Positions 27,022-36,129 of a DNA stretch of 64,000 bases are shown in pieces. Source of the stretch: Paenibacillus spongiae (GTDB lineage: Bacteria > Bacillota > Bacilli > Paenibacillales > Paenibacillaceae); NCBI RefSeq assembly GCF_024734895.1, contig NZ_CP091430.1, positions 6,032,501 to 6,096,500 of the forward strand. The letters run 5' to 3'. Made by a program: the position numbers and the translations under genes. The first letter of the stretch is position 1, and every line of letters starts with the position of its first letter. The notes under the pieces are model-generated. The model did not search any database. It worked only from the letters and a program-made list of their open reading frames with translations, and was not told where the DNA came from.

Positions 27022-28938
27022 ATGTCTTTGTTCAAGAAAAGGGTCGCCGCTATAATCTTAGCGCTCACACTTCTTATGCCTTATGGTATGGCACATGCGG
27101 AAAGCAATAAGTACAGCACAATTGGAAGCGCTATCGCTTCAGGGCTGCAGGGATGGTATAACGAGAATAACGGGTTATGGGATAGTACCGGCTGGTGGAA
27201 TTCCGCGAATGCGCTGGAAGCGATCATCGATTACAGCTCGCAGTCGGGAAGCACCGAATTCCTTCATGTCATTGCGAATACATATGAGAAGCATCAAGCC
27301 GGGAATTTCCTGAATCATTACTACGATGATGAAGGCTGGTGGGCGCTTGCCTGGATTAAAGCCTATGATCTGACGAAAGAGCAGCGCTATCTGGATATGG
27401 CCAAAACGATCTTCGAAGATATGAAAGGCGCATGGGATTCGATCTGCAGCGGTGGCGTTTGGTGGAATAAAGACCGGAGCTACAAGAATGCGATCACGAA
27501 TGAGCTGTTTCTAACCATCGCGGCCCGATTGCATCAGCGGACGCCCGGGGATGCCGGCGAAGGGAGTTATCTGGACTGGGCGGAAAAAGAATGGGCGTGG
27601 TTCCAAAGCAGCGGGATGATCAATTCGGACAATCTGGTGAATGACGGTCTGAACAATACGTGCAGCAACAATGGCGACGTCACCTGGACCTACAATCAAG
27701 GCGTCATTCTGGGCGGTTTGATTGAGCTCTCCAAAATTAAAGGGGATGCCCAATATTTAAATACGGCCAAGGCGATCGCCGATGCGGCCATAACGACTCT
27801 CGTCAATTCGGACGGCATCCTCCAGGAACCGTGCGATGAGAACGGCTGCGGCGGCGACGGTCCGTCGTTCAAGGGCATCTTCATGCGAAACCTTAATTAT
27901 CTGTACGATACGACGCATGATATCAAATACCGGAAATTTATAGAGAAAAGCGTGGATTCCTTATGGGCGAACAGGAACAGCCTGAATCAGATCGGTGTCA
28001 AATGGTACGCGCCGGCCGACACCTTTAGCGCGGCTTCGCAGCATTCCGCATTGGATGCCGTTAACGGACTCGTCAAGAAGGTGCCTACAGGCTCCAGCGC
28101 ATTGCTGAATGTGGCGCCTGGCGGATCTGCAACAAGCTCAGAACCTTGCGATGCTGCGCAAGGCCCGATTAATGCCATTGACGGGAAGGTAAAGCCTTCG
28201 AGCAAGTTCTGTACGCAAGCGGCTGACAAGTGGCTGCAGGTAGACTTGGGCGCCCAGTATAAGCTATCCGAATTTGCGGTCTATCATGCGGGTGCCGCGG
28301 GAGATGACCTCGCATTGAATACCAAAAGCTATAATATTCAAATCAGCCAGGACGGCATCCATTGGACCAAAGTCGCCGAACGGTCGGGGAACACAGCTAA
28401 TGTAACGACCCATCACATCCTGCAGACATCAGCCCGGTACGTGAAGCTGAATATAACCGATACCGCTTCGAATCCGGCCATCATCGCCGAGTTTGCCATC
28501 TATGGCGAACCGAGTCCTGACGGACCTAACTTAGCTCTGTACAAAGCGGGTAGCGGCTCACAAAGCTGCGCGGCCTCGGAAGGTCCGGAGAAAGCCTTCG
28601 ACGGAGCCTTCAAGCAGAATAGCAAATTTTGTTCCGGCTCCCCAGAGAAGTGGCTCCAGGTTGATCTCGGATCCAGCGTGGAGGTATCGAAATTTGTGAT
28701 CAAGCATGCGGGGTTCGGCGGTGAGAACCCGAAATGGAATACGCGGGATTACAGCATTCTCGTGAGCGAAGATGGAACAACGTGGTCTGCTGTCGTTCAA
28801 GCGGCCGACAACGCCGCCAGTGAAACCAGCCATTCTATTACGCCTGTCCTTGCCCGGTATGTGAAGCTCGCGATTACCAATGCCGGAAGCGATAACGTCA
28901 CGCGCATTTATGAAGTCGAAGTATACGGCGGACAATAA
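27022..28938 (+). CDS. Secreted GH76 alpha-1,6-mannanase with two CBM32 (F5/8C) domains
   Basis: The protein has 638 residues from ATG 27022 (GGAGG 6 bases upstream). A signal peptide ends at GMAHAES. Residues 35-350 are a GH76 (alpha/alpha)6 barrel; the catalytic Asp pair is in YYDDEGWW (Asp102, Asp103). Two discoidin-type CBM32 modules follow, each with WLQVDLG and YVKL and each with a pair of Cys in similar places. GH76 enzymes cut alpha-1,6-mannan such as fungal mannan. It is monocistronic and convergent with the GH18 operon. Confidence 0.9.
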   Translation: MSLFKKRVAAIILALTLLMPYGMAHAESNKYSTIGSAIASGLQGWYNENNGLWDSTGWWNSANALEAIIDYSSQSGSTEFLHVIANTYEKHQAGNFLNHYYDDEGWWALAWIKAYDLTKEQRYLDMAKTIFEDMKGAWDSICSGGVWWNKDRSYKNAITNELFLTIAARLHQRTPGDAGEGSYLDWAEKEWAWFQSSGMINSDNLVNDGLNNTCSNNGDVTWTYNQGVILGGLIELSKIKGDAQYLNTAKAIADAAITTLVNSDGILQEPCDENGCGGDGPSFKGIFMRNLNYLYDTTHDIKYRKFIEKSVDSLWANRNSLNQIGVKWYAPADTFSAASQHSALDAVNGLVKKVPTGSSALLNVAPGGSATSSEPCDAAQGPINAIDGKVKPSSKFCTQAADKWLQVDLGAQYKLSEFAVYHAGAAGDDLALNTKSYNIQISQDGIHWTKVAERSGNTANVTTHHILQTSARYVKLNITDTASNPAIIAEFAIYGEPSPDGPNLALYKAGSGSQSCAASEGPEKAFDGAFKQNSKFCSGSPEKWLQVDLGSSVEVSKFVIKHAGFGGENPKWNTRDYSILVSEDGTTWSAVVQAADNAASETSHSITPVLARYVKLAITNAGSDNVTRIYEVEVYGGQ

Positions 28939-29014
28939 AACAACGGGCGTCCGTCGTTCCAACGGCCCATGTTGCTTATGAAAATAATGTAATAACCTAT
29001 CCATGATAAGAAAA

Positions 29015-29058
29015 AGCGGCGGTTTAAGACCCTGAAAGTAGAGTCTTAGACTGCCGCT
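29015..29058 (-). terminator. Terminator of the CBM9/transglutaminase/GH18 operon
   Basis: AGCGGC pairs with GCCGCT, and the inner GGTTTAAGAC pairs with GTCTTAGACT at 8 of 10 positions. On the minus strand the stem is followed by TTTTTCTTATC. It lies about 100 bases past the GH18 stop. Confidence 0.75.
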
Positions 29059-29156
29059 GCCATTTCAGCCTATTATTCAACAATCGTGTACCGTCCCTCA
29101 GTAAGGGAAGTGGTGTTTATGTCCCGATCCCGAAGCAAGCTTTTCTTCGAAAAGCT

Positions 29157-30191
29157 TTACCTTTGAAGCCCTTGATGCAAAGCATCCAGCAGACGGTGCG
29201 TCTTGTCGCAGCTGTACTCCCAGAACATGATGCCTGCCAGACCCTTAGACTTCACATAATCGCACTTGCACTGAATCGATTCCTCATCATCATAGGATAT
29301 GAAGCTAGAGCCATTAAACAGATACGGTGCGCAGGCTTCTTCATCCCAATAACGGGTATAACCATTCTTATTGATGTAGTCTGCGGCAAGCTCAGTGAAC
29401 GCGGGCCCGTACCCGCCGGTGCTCCCGGCCATTTGATGAAGGCCGTGATTGCGGTCCGGCACCTGGTTCCAGACGCGGGAATAGAATGCGGCACCGATCA
29501 CGATCTTTTCCTTCGGCACGCCCGCCCGGAGGAACAGGTTCACGGAAGCGTCCGTACTAATCCGGAACAGATCGCCGGTCGGAGTGTATAGATTGGTATG
29601 ATGTCCCGACAAAATTTGAAAACCGCCGCGCATATCATACGTCATTAGCTGGACGAAATCGAGATACTGCTGTACCTGATCCATCTCCGTGCCGTCTACG
29701 TAATATTGATCGGCGCCTGCCGCAATCGTAAGCAAATAATGCCGTCCATCCTGCGAGCCTTTCGCATCCAGAGCTTCCCGGATCGTCTTGAGCAGCAATG
29801 TGAAGTTCTGCTTATCATCAGGACTCGCCTCAATGCCAGCTTCGCCATAACACGGATATTCCCAATCCAGATCGATCCCGTCAAAAGGAAGCTCGTTAAG
29901 CACCCGTACCGCAGAAGCCGCCATGCTATTTCTTCCTTCCTCGGTGGAAGCCGCCTCGGAAAATCCGCCAGCGCTCCACCCTCCTACCGACAGCAGCACC
30001 GTAAGCTCAGAATGCTCCAGCTTTATTGTCCGGATCGCCTCGGTATGCTTCAAATGCTCTATGCTAATCTCATCGTTTCGGACATGACCGAAGGCCACGT
30101 TCAAATGCGTCAATTTCAACAAATCTTCCCGCGTCATCTCTGGAAGTGCAGCATCGCCGACATAGCCGGCCGCAATATATTTCTTCGACAT
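29157..30191 (-). CDS. GH18 chitinase-like glycosidase, no signal peptide
   Basis: The protein has 344 residues; GGAG lies 9 bases before ATG 30191 and overlaps the end of the preceding gene. The GH18 motif is FDGIDLDWEYP, with catalytic Glu111. SVGGWSAGGFS is the upstream beta-strand motif, and QLMTYDMRGG carries the substrate-binding Tyr/Asp. GH18 enzymes cleave chitin or N-acetylglucosaminyl links by substrate-assisted catalysis. There is no export signal, so it acts in the cytoplasm or leaves by lysis. It is last in a three-gene operon. Confidence 0.88.
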   Translation of the reverse strand: MSKKYIAAGYVGDAALPEMTREDLLKLTHLNVAFGHVRNDEISIEHLKHTEAIRTIKLEHSELTVLLSVGGWSAGGFSEAASTEEGRNSMAASAVRVLNELPFDGIDLDWEYPCYGEAGIEASPDDKQNFTLLLKTIREALDAKGSQDGRHYLLTIAAGADQYYVDGTEMDQVQQYLDFVQLMTYDMRGGFQILSGHHTNLYTPTGDLFRISTDASVNLFLRAGVPKEKIVIGAAFYSRVWNQVPDRNHGLHQMAGSTGGYGPAFTELAADYINKNGYTRYWDEEACAPYLFNGSSFISYDDEESIQCKCDYVKSKGLAGIMFWEYSCDKTHRLLDALHQGLQR

Positions 30192-30197
30192 TCCCCT

Positions 30198-32825
30198 TCA
30201 CTCCGATCCTTTAGCTTGAATGAAACCAGACATAATGTGTAAAACTTCCTTCGCGGTGCCAATCTTGTACCCGGATGACGTATACCGGATTTGATCCTCG
30301 CTGTCGAGCGCGAACAGATGCGGGAAACCGGCTTCATGTGCCGGGGATTCCAATATGAAATCCGGTAAAGCAGCATACGTTGAATCCCGTACAAAAATCG
30401 TGCGTGACGGCAGCTTTGGATCATTGGCAGCGCTAAATGAAGCTGTCCATTCCGAATCCCCGACCGCAATAACGACCGGAATTCCCAGCTTATTAAGCGG
30501 TTCGGCCAGTTCTCGCAGCTCACGAAGCAGATGCTTCGAAGGCTCCCGCTCCGGTTCAATCCACGCGACAATAGCGCCTTCCTTTCCAATAAGATCGCCC
30601 AGTATACTGGAATCCCCATTCAACTGCGTAAAGGTGCTGCTGCGGTCTAAAGTACCGAGCACGGGGATGTCTTCCGTCGTCTCACGATAGGTAAGAGTAA
30701 TGTCCGTTTGCTCACCGGCACGTACAGTAAAACAAGTAAAACGCACTCTCACCGTGCCGTCCTTGAGACGTATACCCGATATTAAACGGTAAGCCCCCGG
30801 CTTCACCTCGAACGGCTCATCATAAACGTCGGATTTGCCATATGGATAGACCAGCGTTTTGTACACGCCATTCTCAAGTCGGGCAAAGGTGAAGTTGTTA
30901 TAATAGGAAGCTGCCGGAGCGTCCTGAGCTGCCTCGGGGTCACGGAGCAGCCGCAGCATTCCCCAAGCTATGTTCTCCTTCTGGTCGGAAGCGATTAAAG
31001 TGAACACCGCATCTTCCCAGCTGCCGTTCTTTAAATATTGAGGCTTCTGTTCACTCGGGTGCAGGCGCGCCGGAATGCCCAAGCTGCGGCATGCCGCCAC
31101 AAACAGAATCGTCAACGAGACCGGATCGCCCATCTTCAGATTGTATGTACCGAGCGGATTTCCTTTTCCCTTCAAGTTGGGGAGATCCTCCCAAATCACA
31201 AATCCCTGCTCCAGTCTTCGGGCAAGCTCCGCAGGATTGGACCTGAACGCTGCCGACTCTTCGGCACTAAACGCTTCCTGAAAAATTCGTCTGTATGGCG
31301 TAAGCATTTCATACGAGACCCGTGGACAAAGAACATAGTTGGTAAACGTGTCCTCAGCAAGATCTCCGCGCTGCGGGAGAGCGTAGATCAGATGGTCATC
31401 CAGCACAGGCCGGAACGTATCGATCATATCTTTATCATTCAAACTCTCCAGCAGACGCAGCGGCCACTCACCGTATTCACCGGAACGTTCCTGAAGGAAG
31501 GCTGCGATTTCCCGGCTGTTCCCGCGGGCCTTTTGCAGAACATCCCATACCCGCTCGGGCGGAAGCCCTGCCGTCTGGGCAAACCGGGACACCTCCTCCT
31601 CGCCCAGGAATGTTCTTTCGTAATCGCACCGAATCTTCGTTCCTTCTTCGAGACGGCTGTTATGCCGTTGAATCTTCTCATCCGAAAGCGCATCTACCGC
31701 TTCTCCTTCACGTTCCGGAGGCGGAACCAAGTCGAAGTTCAACGTTCCATCTCGCTGTTCCGAAGCATGAAGTACAAGTTCAAGGCGGTCCTCTGCCGGG
31801 GTTGCTTTCATTTCACTCCACTTGCCGTCTTTGACGGCACGAATCATCAGATCGCCGAAGCCGGTTTTAAAAGAGACTTCTCCCCGGTCATTCGTCGGCA
31901 GTGCAGCGATCGGGTACAGCTCCGCCATGTTGTACAGTTCGAAACGGACTTCCGCCCCGCTCACCGGGGCATTTTGCCCATCCTTCACATTAACATGGAT
32001 GGTGCGTGTAGGGGCATAATTCTGCAGCAGGTTAACTTCCGTAAACCACTCATCTGCCAGCGTAATTTCCTCCGGTCCCGGATAGTCCGCAAAAATGCGT
32101 GTGTTGATCAGCATCGCCCGGCGGGCAGGCGGGCTGAACCATCCCTGGTTAAGACGAGCTTCCGGTTCGCAAGCGCCTATGTAATACCACTGGCCGTCAG
32201 CCCAAGCTTCCACCCATGCGTGGTTGCTATCACAGTGAGCCCAGCGCGGTGTATATACCTGGCGAGCAGGGATGCCGATACTGCGTAGCGCGGCTACCGC
32301 CAGCGTGGATTCCTCACCGCAGCGTCCCTGCGCATTCCGGATCATGGTGAGCGGCGATATTGTTCGCTCGTCGCTACCTATGTACGCTGCCTTCTCATGG
32401 CACCAGTAGTTGGTCTCCAGAATCGCGTCCGCCATGGACAAGTCCCTTGTCCGTTTGAGCAATTCGTTATACAGTATGCCGCGGGAATCTTCGATATTTT
32501 CCGTATTTACCCGGAACGGCAGCACGAAATGAAGGAAGAGATGATCCGGCACACGTTCACCCCAAGGCACCTGCTTGCGGATATCCAGCGTCTGACGAAC
32601 ATGGCTTAAGAACAATGCCCCGTCATAGTCAGCCATATCATTTACCGGCATGCAGGCGAATAAGTACTTTAAAGCCCAGGTCTCCTCATCGGATAGCCCC
32701 TCCTGAAAAATATCAAACAGTTCATGTCGGCGTGCCGCAGCCAGAGTCTGCTTCTTGCGGAATTTCCGGTCGATTCCCTCCATCGTATGAGGGTTCAAAG
32801 AAAATATGGATGCCTGGGTCGTCAC
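30198..32825 (-). CDS. Large transglutaminase-like protein with a second degenerate domain and thioredoxin-like tail
   Basis: The protein has 875 residues from GTG 32825 behind GGAG. The first transglutaminase-like core has NAQGRCGEESTLAVAALRSIGIPARQ (Cys169), NHAWVEAW (His202) and an acidic residue near 220, a plausible Cys-His-Asp/Glu set. A beta-sandwich follows. Near residue 600 the same fold seems to recur (GDPVSLTILFVAACRSLGIPARLHP) but without the Cys. The last 130 residues look thioredoxin-like (AIVAWIEPEREPSKHLLRELREL, PVVIAVG) without a CXXC. There is no signal peptide. The reaction is unknown; protease or amidase action on a glycopeptide fits its place between CBM9-like and GH18 genes. 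Confidence 0.75.
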   Translation of the reverse strand: MTTQASIFSLNPHTMEGIDRKFRKKQTLAAARRHELFDIFQEGLSDEETWALKYLFACMPVNDMADYDGALFLSHVRQTLDIRKQVPWGERVPDHLFLHFVLPFRVNTENIEDSRGILYNELLKRTRDLSMADAILETNYWCHEKAAYIGSDERTISPLTMIRNAQGRCGEESTLAVAALRSIGIPARQVYTPRWAHCDSNHAWVEAWADGQWYYIGACEPEARLNQGWFSPPARRAMLINTRIFADYPGPEEITLADEWFTEVNLLQNYAPTRTIHVNVKDGQNAPVSGAEVRFELYNMAELYPIAALPTNDRGEVSFKTGFGDLMIRAVKDGKWSEMKATPAEDRLELVLHASEQRDGTLNFDLVPPPEREGEAVDALSDEKIQRHNSRLEEGTKIRCDYERTFLGEEEVSRFAQTAGLPPERVWDVLQKARGNSREIAAFLQERSGEYGEWPLRLLESLNDKDMIDTFRPVLDDHLIYALPQRGDLAEDTFTNYVLCPRVSYEMLTPYRRIFQEAFSAEESAAFRSNPAELARRLEQGFVIWEDLPNLKGKGNPLGTYNLKMGDPVSLTILFVAACRSLGIPARLHPSEQKPQYLKNGSWEDAVFTLIASDQKENIAWGMLRLLRDPEAAQDAPAASYYNNFTFARLENGVYKTLVYPYGKSDVYDEPFEVKPGAYRLISGIRLKDGTVRVRFTCFTVRAGEQTDITLTYRETTEDIPVLGTLDRSSTFTQLNGDSSILGDLIGKEGAIVAWIEPEREPSKHLLRELRELAEPLNKLGIPVVIAVGDSEWTASFSAANDPKLPSRTIFVRDSTYAALPDFILESPAHEAGFPHLFALDSEDQIRYTSSGYKIGTAKEVLHIMSGFIQAKGSE

Positions 32826-32831
32826 TTGCCT

Positions 32832-33854
32832 TCACTCCTTCCATAGTTTTCCGTCTTCGCGTATACAGATATGGCCTTCCCCGTCCAAGGACGGAGCGGT
32901 AATCTGGAACAGACTGCGGGTCGTCTCGATCACGGGATCAATACTCCACGTATCATCGCCCATGAGCAGCTTCTGATCCGCTGTAAATTCGCCATGGGCC
33001 GCAAAATAATTGCGCTCGCGGTAATAGAGCTTGCGAAGCTCCCATTTAATGCGTTCATCCTGCGGAAGCTCAAACGATTGCGGAGTGTCTCCGTCCGCAA
33101 ACACGACATAGCCCCACAGCTCGGGATAATGCATATTGATAATACCCATCGGCGACCACACCCAGTTGTCCTCCGGGTAAGGCTTGCCTGTCTCGGGGTT
33201 TAGCACTTTCCGGTATTCGCCGTCTTGCACCTCCGTCTGCCACTGAACGCGGGAGAAATTGACGCGCCAGAATTCTCCTGGCAGTGGCCGGCGGCCTCCG
33301 GCTGCACACTCCCGCAAGCTAGCCCACGGCATAGCCACTTCAATACTCCACTTCCGGTTATGTGCACCGGGGCGGTTCAGCTCGCCGTCAATATGCACGG
33401 CTGTCTTGAGGGCGCTAATATCCCAGCCATTCACCGGAGGGCCGCCGTCGCGGTAAGGCTTCACCAGCAGCAGGTCCCATACCGTATTGAGCGCATTGAT
33501 TTCAAACTCGTAATATTGATGCGTATCCCCATCCGGATCGATAAAAATTTCAAAGTCGTTATCATGAAAAATGACGGAATCCCGCACAGTCAGCGTCGCC
33601 CAAATCTGATCCTCGATCATCTCCGCCGCGAAGTAGAAATATTCATCATCCCACAGCATTTTTACCCGAGTCCGTTTCGTCGGCACCGGGCGAAGATCGC
33701 CTTCGATATCGACAAATTCATCCGTCCAATCCGTCCCAGCCCAAAACGGCTTATCTACACGGCCGTCCAACATTAGCGTCCCTTGGGCGCGTCTGCATAT
33801 ATAGTGCTTGGGAGCGTATTCAATTCTCGGTTCCGGTACTCCGCTTCCGTACAT
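32832..33854 (-). CDS. CBM9-like carbohydrate-binding protein
   Basis: The protein has 340 residues with GGAGG 7 bases before ATG 33854. The CBM9 pattern is clear: LDGRVDKPFW, RVKMLWDDEYFYFAAEM, HDNDFEIFIDPDGDTHQYYEFEINALNT, WSIEVAMPW. There is no signal peptide and no attached enzyme. Its stop overlaps the ribosome binding site of the transglutaminase-like gene, so the two are co-translated. It is the first gene of the operon. Confidence 0.8.
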   Translation of the reverse strand: MYGSGVPEPRIEYAPKHYICRRAQGTLMLDGRVDKPFWAGTDWTDEFVDIEGDLRPVPTKRTRVKMLWDDEYFYFAAEMIEDQIWATLTVRDSVIFHDNDFEIFIDPDGDTHQYYEFEINALNTVWDLLLVKPYRDGGPPVNGWDISALKTAVHIDGELNRPGAHNRKWSIEVAMPWASLRECAAGGRRPLPGEFWRVNFSRVQWQTEVQDGEYRKVLNPETGKPYPEDNWVWSPMGIINMHYPELWGYVVFADGDTPQSFELPQDERIKWELRKLYYRERNYFAAHGEFTADQKLLMGDDTWSIDPVIETTRSLFQITAPSLDGEGHICIREDGKLWKE

Positions 33855-34134
33855 GTCCTTCCCTCCGCTTCATTTTCATCGGGCCCGCCTGTCGTTGTCA
33901 GTTATGGGTTATAACCGCTCCCGAACGTCCATGCCAATGATTACGCTGCGCCTTGGATATGGCATGCGCTCCCACCGCATTCTATCTCTCTGCAGGAACC
34001 GTGCTCTTGTTGAGGACATCACCGTTATCATTAGTGGAACGTCCATATAAATCTACGCGACCTTGCCAAACATGTAAATAGGAATAATCGCCCTAAAGTA
34101 GAACGGCCGTTGGAGAAAAACCAATCGTACCGCA

Positions 34135-34317
34135 GTGGTAGTGCCATGGGGCGAGTTCCTTGTCGGACTAGGACTGTTGATCGGTACGTTTACTACTTTT
34201 TCAGCACGGATGGGATTGGTTTTGAATTTTTCTTTCCTGTTCGCCGGTGCCATCAGCAAAAATCCGAATCTGATGAGAAAGCAGGCAGGATCCGATCTGA
34301 AAATGAGCCAATTCTAA
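34135..34317 (+). pseudogene. DoxX-family membrane protein remnant
   Basis: The plus strand encodes VVPWGEFLVGLGLLIGTFTTF, SARMGLVLNFSFLFAGAISKNPNL and a stop. This is the middle of DoxX-type quinone/redox membrane proteins, which are normally 120-170 residues. Upstream the frame is lost. It still has its terminator at 34425. Confidence 0.65.
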
Positions 34318-34424
34318 TTTACTTGGATTTTTCTAATTGGAGTTATGGCGCTAAATCTAGTAACCTTCCTATATAACCTTTTTTTCTGCTCCTCTAAACG
34401 GCTTGAGAACCCGTCAAGAGGAGA

Positions 34425-34472
34425 GCCCTGCAAAACACCCCTTTTTTGGGCTATCTTGCAGGGCCTTTTTTT
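34425..34472 (+). terminator. Intrinsic terminator downstream of the DoxX remnant
   Basis: GCCCTGCAA pairs with TTGCAGGGC, followed by CTTTTTTT on the plus strand. Confidence 0.8.
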
Positions 34473-34488
34473 GTGCTTCTGAAAATGA

Positions 34489-34515
34489 AAAAGATCCGCC
34501 GCGGCGGATCCTTTT
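34489..34515 (-). terminator. Intrinsic terminator of the merR-type gene
   Basis: GATCCGCC and GGCGGATC form an 8-bp stem. On the minus strand it is followed by TTTTTCATTTTC, about 45 bases past the stop of the MerR-type gene. Confidence 0.75.
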
Positions 34516-34557
34516 GCTGTTTTATTGATCTAGTTCTCCGTTAACGTTACGGACGAT

Positions 34558-34944
34558 CTAATCTTGCGCCCTGTTTAACGTTTTTTCTTTTTCAAGGATG
34601 GTCTGTTCATATCTCGCAATTTTATCATCCATACGTTCCAACACTTTCTTCATCTCTTCCATTCTTGCTGCCAGTTGTCTGCGCTGCTCGATTAGAAGCT
34701 CTTTTCTGGCACCGACGGTTTCATCACCCTGCTGATACAGCCCGACATATTCAATTAATATTTCAACTGGAAGACCTATTCCCCGCATACATTTGATAAA
34801 TTCTACCCACCTGCAGTCTTCTTCCGTATAATCCCTAATTCCGCTTTTATTGCGGTTCACGCGCGGAATAAGTCCGACGCGTTCATAATAGCGGAGCGTA
34901 TCCTGCGATAAATTAAATTTTCCACTTACTTCTGCTATCAACAA
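34558..34944 (-). CDS. MerR-family transcriptional regulator (AdhR-like)
   Basis: The protein has 128 residues if started at TTG 34944, 11 bases after GGGAGG; no ATG is near. The winged helix reads LIAEVSGKFNLSQDTLRYYERVGLIPRVNR. It is followed by YTEEDCRWVEFIKCMRGIGLPVEILIEYV and a long C-terminal coiled coil (EQRRQLAARMEEMKKVLERMDDKIARYEQ). Members of this subgroup activate reductase genes under aldehyde or electrophile stress. It is transcribed after the aldo/keto reductase, and its probable operator lies in the promoter at 36099-36129. Confidence 0.88.
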   Translation of the reverse strand: MLIAEVSGKFNLSQDTLRYYERVGLIPRVNRNKSGIRDYTEEDCRWVEFIKCMRGIGLPVEILIEYVGLYQQGDETVGARKELLIEQRRQLAARMEEMKKVLERMDDKIARYEQTILEKEKTLNRAQD

Positions 34945-35026
34945 TGGAGATTTCACCTCCCGATTTCGTATCAAGAACGCACATGAAAATGGATAGGGCG
35001 TTCTTGTCGTTTCTTATACTAAACCG

Positions 35027-36016
35027 TCATTGCATCACAATGGGACCAACGATCGGATGAGGAACATACGGCTCTTCCAGCGACGCAATTTCTTCGGGCG
35101 TTAGCGTAATCGAAAGAGCCGCTGCCGCATCTTCGAGATGAGACATTTTCGTAGCGCCGATAATGGGAGCTGTTACCGGTTCTTTCTGCAGCAGCCAGGC
35201 AAGTGCGATTTGAGCGCGGGGAACCCCCCGTTTCTCTGCTATTGCCGCAACCCGCTCCACGATCAATCGATCGGCATCCGCAGTCGCATCGTATTTCGAT
35301 TTCTGAACTTGATCGGTTTCGGAACGATGTGTCGTTTCCGACCCATCGCGCGTCAATCTTCCCGATGCGAGCGGACTATATGGAATCACACCGATCTTTT
35401 CTTCCTTACAAAGCGGCAGCATTTCTCTCTCCTCTTCGCGGTATAAGAGGTTCAAATGATTCTGCATCGATACAAACCGGGTCCATCCATTCTTCTCGGC
35501 TGTATGCAGCGCCTTCAGAAACTGCCATGCGTACATGGCCGAAGCGCCAATGTATCTTGCCTTCCCGGCCTTCACGACATCATGCAAGGCTTCCATCGTT
35601 TCTTCGATGGGCGTATTGTAATCCCAGCGGTGAATTTGATACAAATCTACATAATCGGTTCCCAGCCTCTTCAGGCTCATATCGATTTCACTCATGATTG
35701 CCTTTCGGGAAAGACCGGAACCATTAGGACCTGGATGCATACGGAAATAAACCTTCGTCGCGATGACAATTTCGTCCCGATTGGCATAATCCTTAAGAGC
35801 CCGTCCGACAAATTCCTCGCTGGTTCCGTCTGAATATACATTCGCCGTATCAAAAAAATTGATGCCAAGCTCCAGCGCTTTTTTTATAATGGGACGACTG
35901 CGCTCTTCATCAAGTATCCATGGATGAATCCACCGCTCTGCTGCGCCAAAGCCCATACAGCCAAGACAAAGCCGGGATACGTCCAAGCCGGTATTTCCAA
36001 GTTTCACATATTCCAT
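35027..36016 (-). CDS. Aldo/keto reductase
   Basis: The protein has 329 residues from ATG 36016 (GAGGAAC upstream); the frame is open to 36124 but that runs through the promoter. It has MEYVKLGNTGLDVSRLCLGCMGFG, NFFDTANVYSDGTSEEFVGRAL (Asp and Tyr of the catalytic tetrad), VIATKVYF (Lys) and YVDLYQIHRWD (His), so the tetrad is complete. The NADPH site is near the C-terminus (APIIGATKMSHLEDA). It reduces aldehydes or ketones. The MerR-type regulator follows in the same direction. Confidence 0.92.
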   Translation of the reverse strand: MEYVKLGNTGLDVSRLCLGCMGFGAAERWIHPWILDEERSRPIIKKALELGINFFDTANVYSDGTSEEFVGRALKDYANRDEIVIATKVYFRMHPGPNGSGLSRKAIMSEIDMSLKRLGTDYVDLYQIHRWDYNTPIEETMEALHDVVKAGKARYIGASAMYAWQFLKALHTAEKNGWTRFVSMQNHLNLLYREEEREMLPLCKEEKIGVIPYSPLASGRLTRDGSETTHRSETDQVQKSKYDATADADRLIVERVAAIAEKRGVPRAQIALAWLLQKEPVTAPIIGATKMSHLEDAAAALSITLTPEEIASLEEPYVPHPIVGPIVMQ

Positions 36017-36098
36017 TGGTTTGTTCCTCGCTTTCCAAATGTTATTGTTCCTTCGAACGCAGTGTAATCCGATTACGGGTTGCCTGTTGATATCCGAT

Positions 36099-36129
36099 AT
36101 TATTGCACTTGGAGTTAACTCCAAGTCAA
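36099..36129 (-). promoter_or_regulatory. MerR-type promoter with operator in a 19-bp spacer
   Basis: On the minus strand a -35 TTGACT (36124-36129) and a -10 AATAAT (36099-36104) are separated by 19 bp, the long spacer of MerR-activated promoters. The perfect 18-bp palindrome CTTGGAGTTAACTCCAAG (36108-36125) fills the spacer. It lies about 83 bases upstream of the aldo/keto reductase start. Confidence 0.85.

Noticed and set aside
31038-32288. 416-codon plus-strand open frame
   Set aside because: Antisense to the transglutaminase-like gene; composition reflects the complementary strand.
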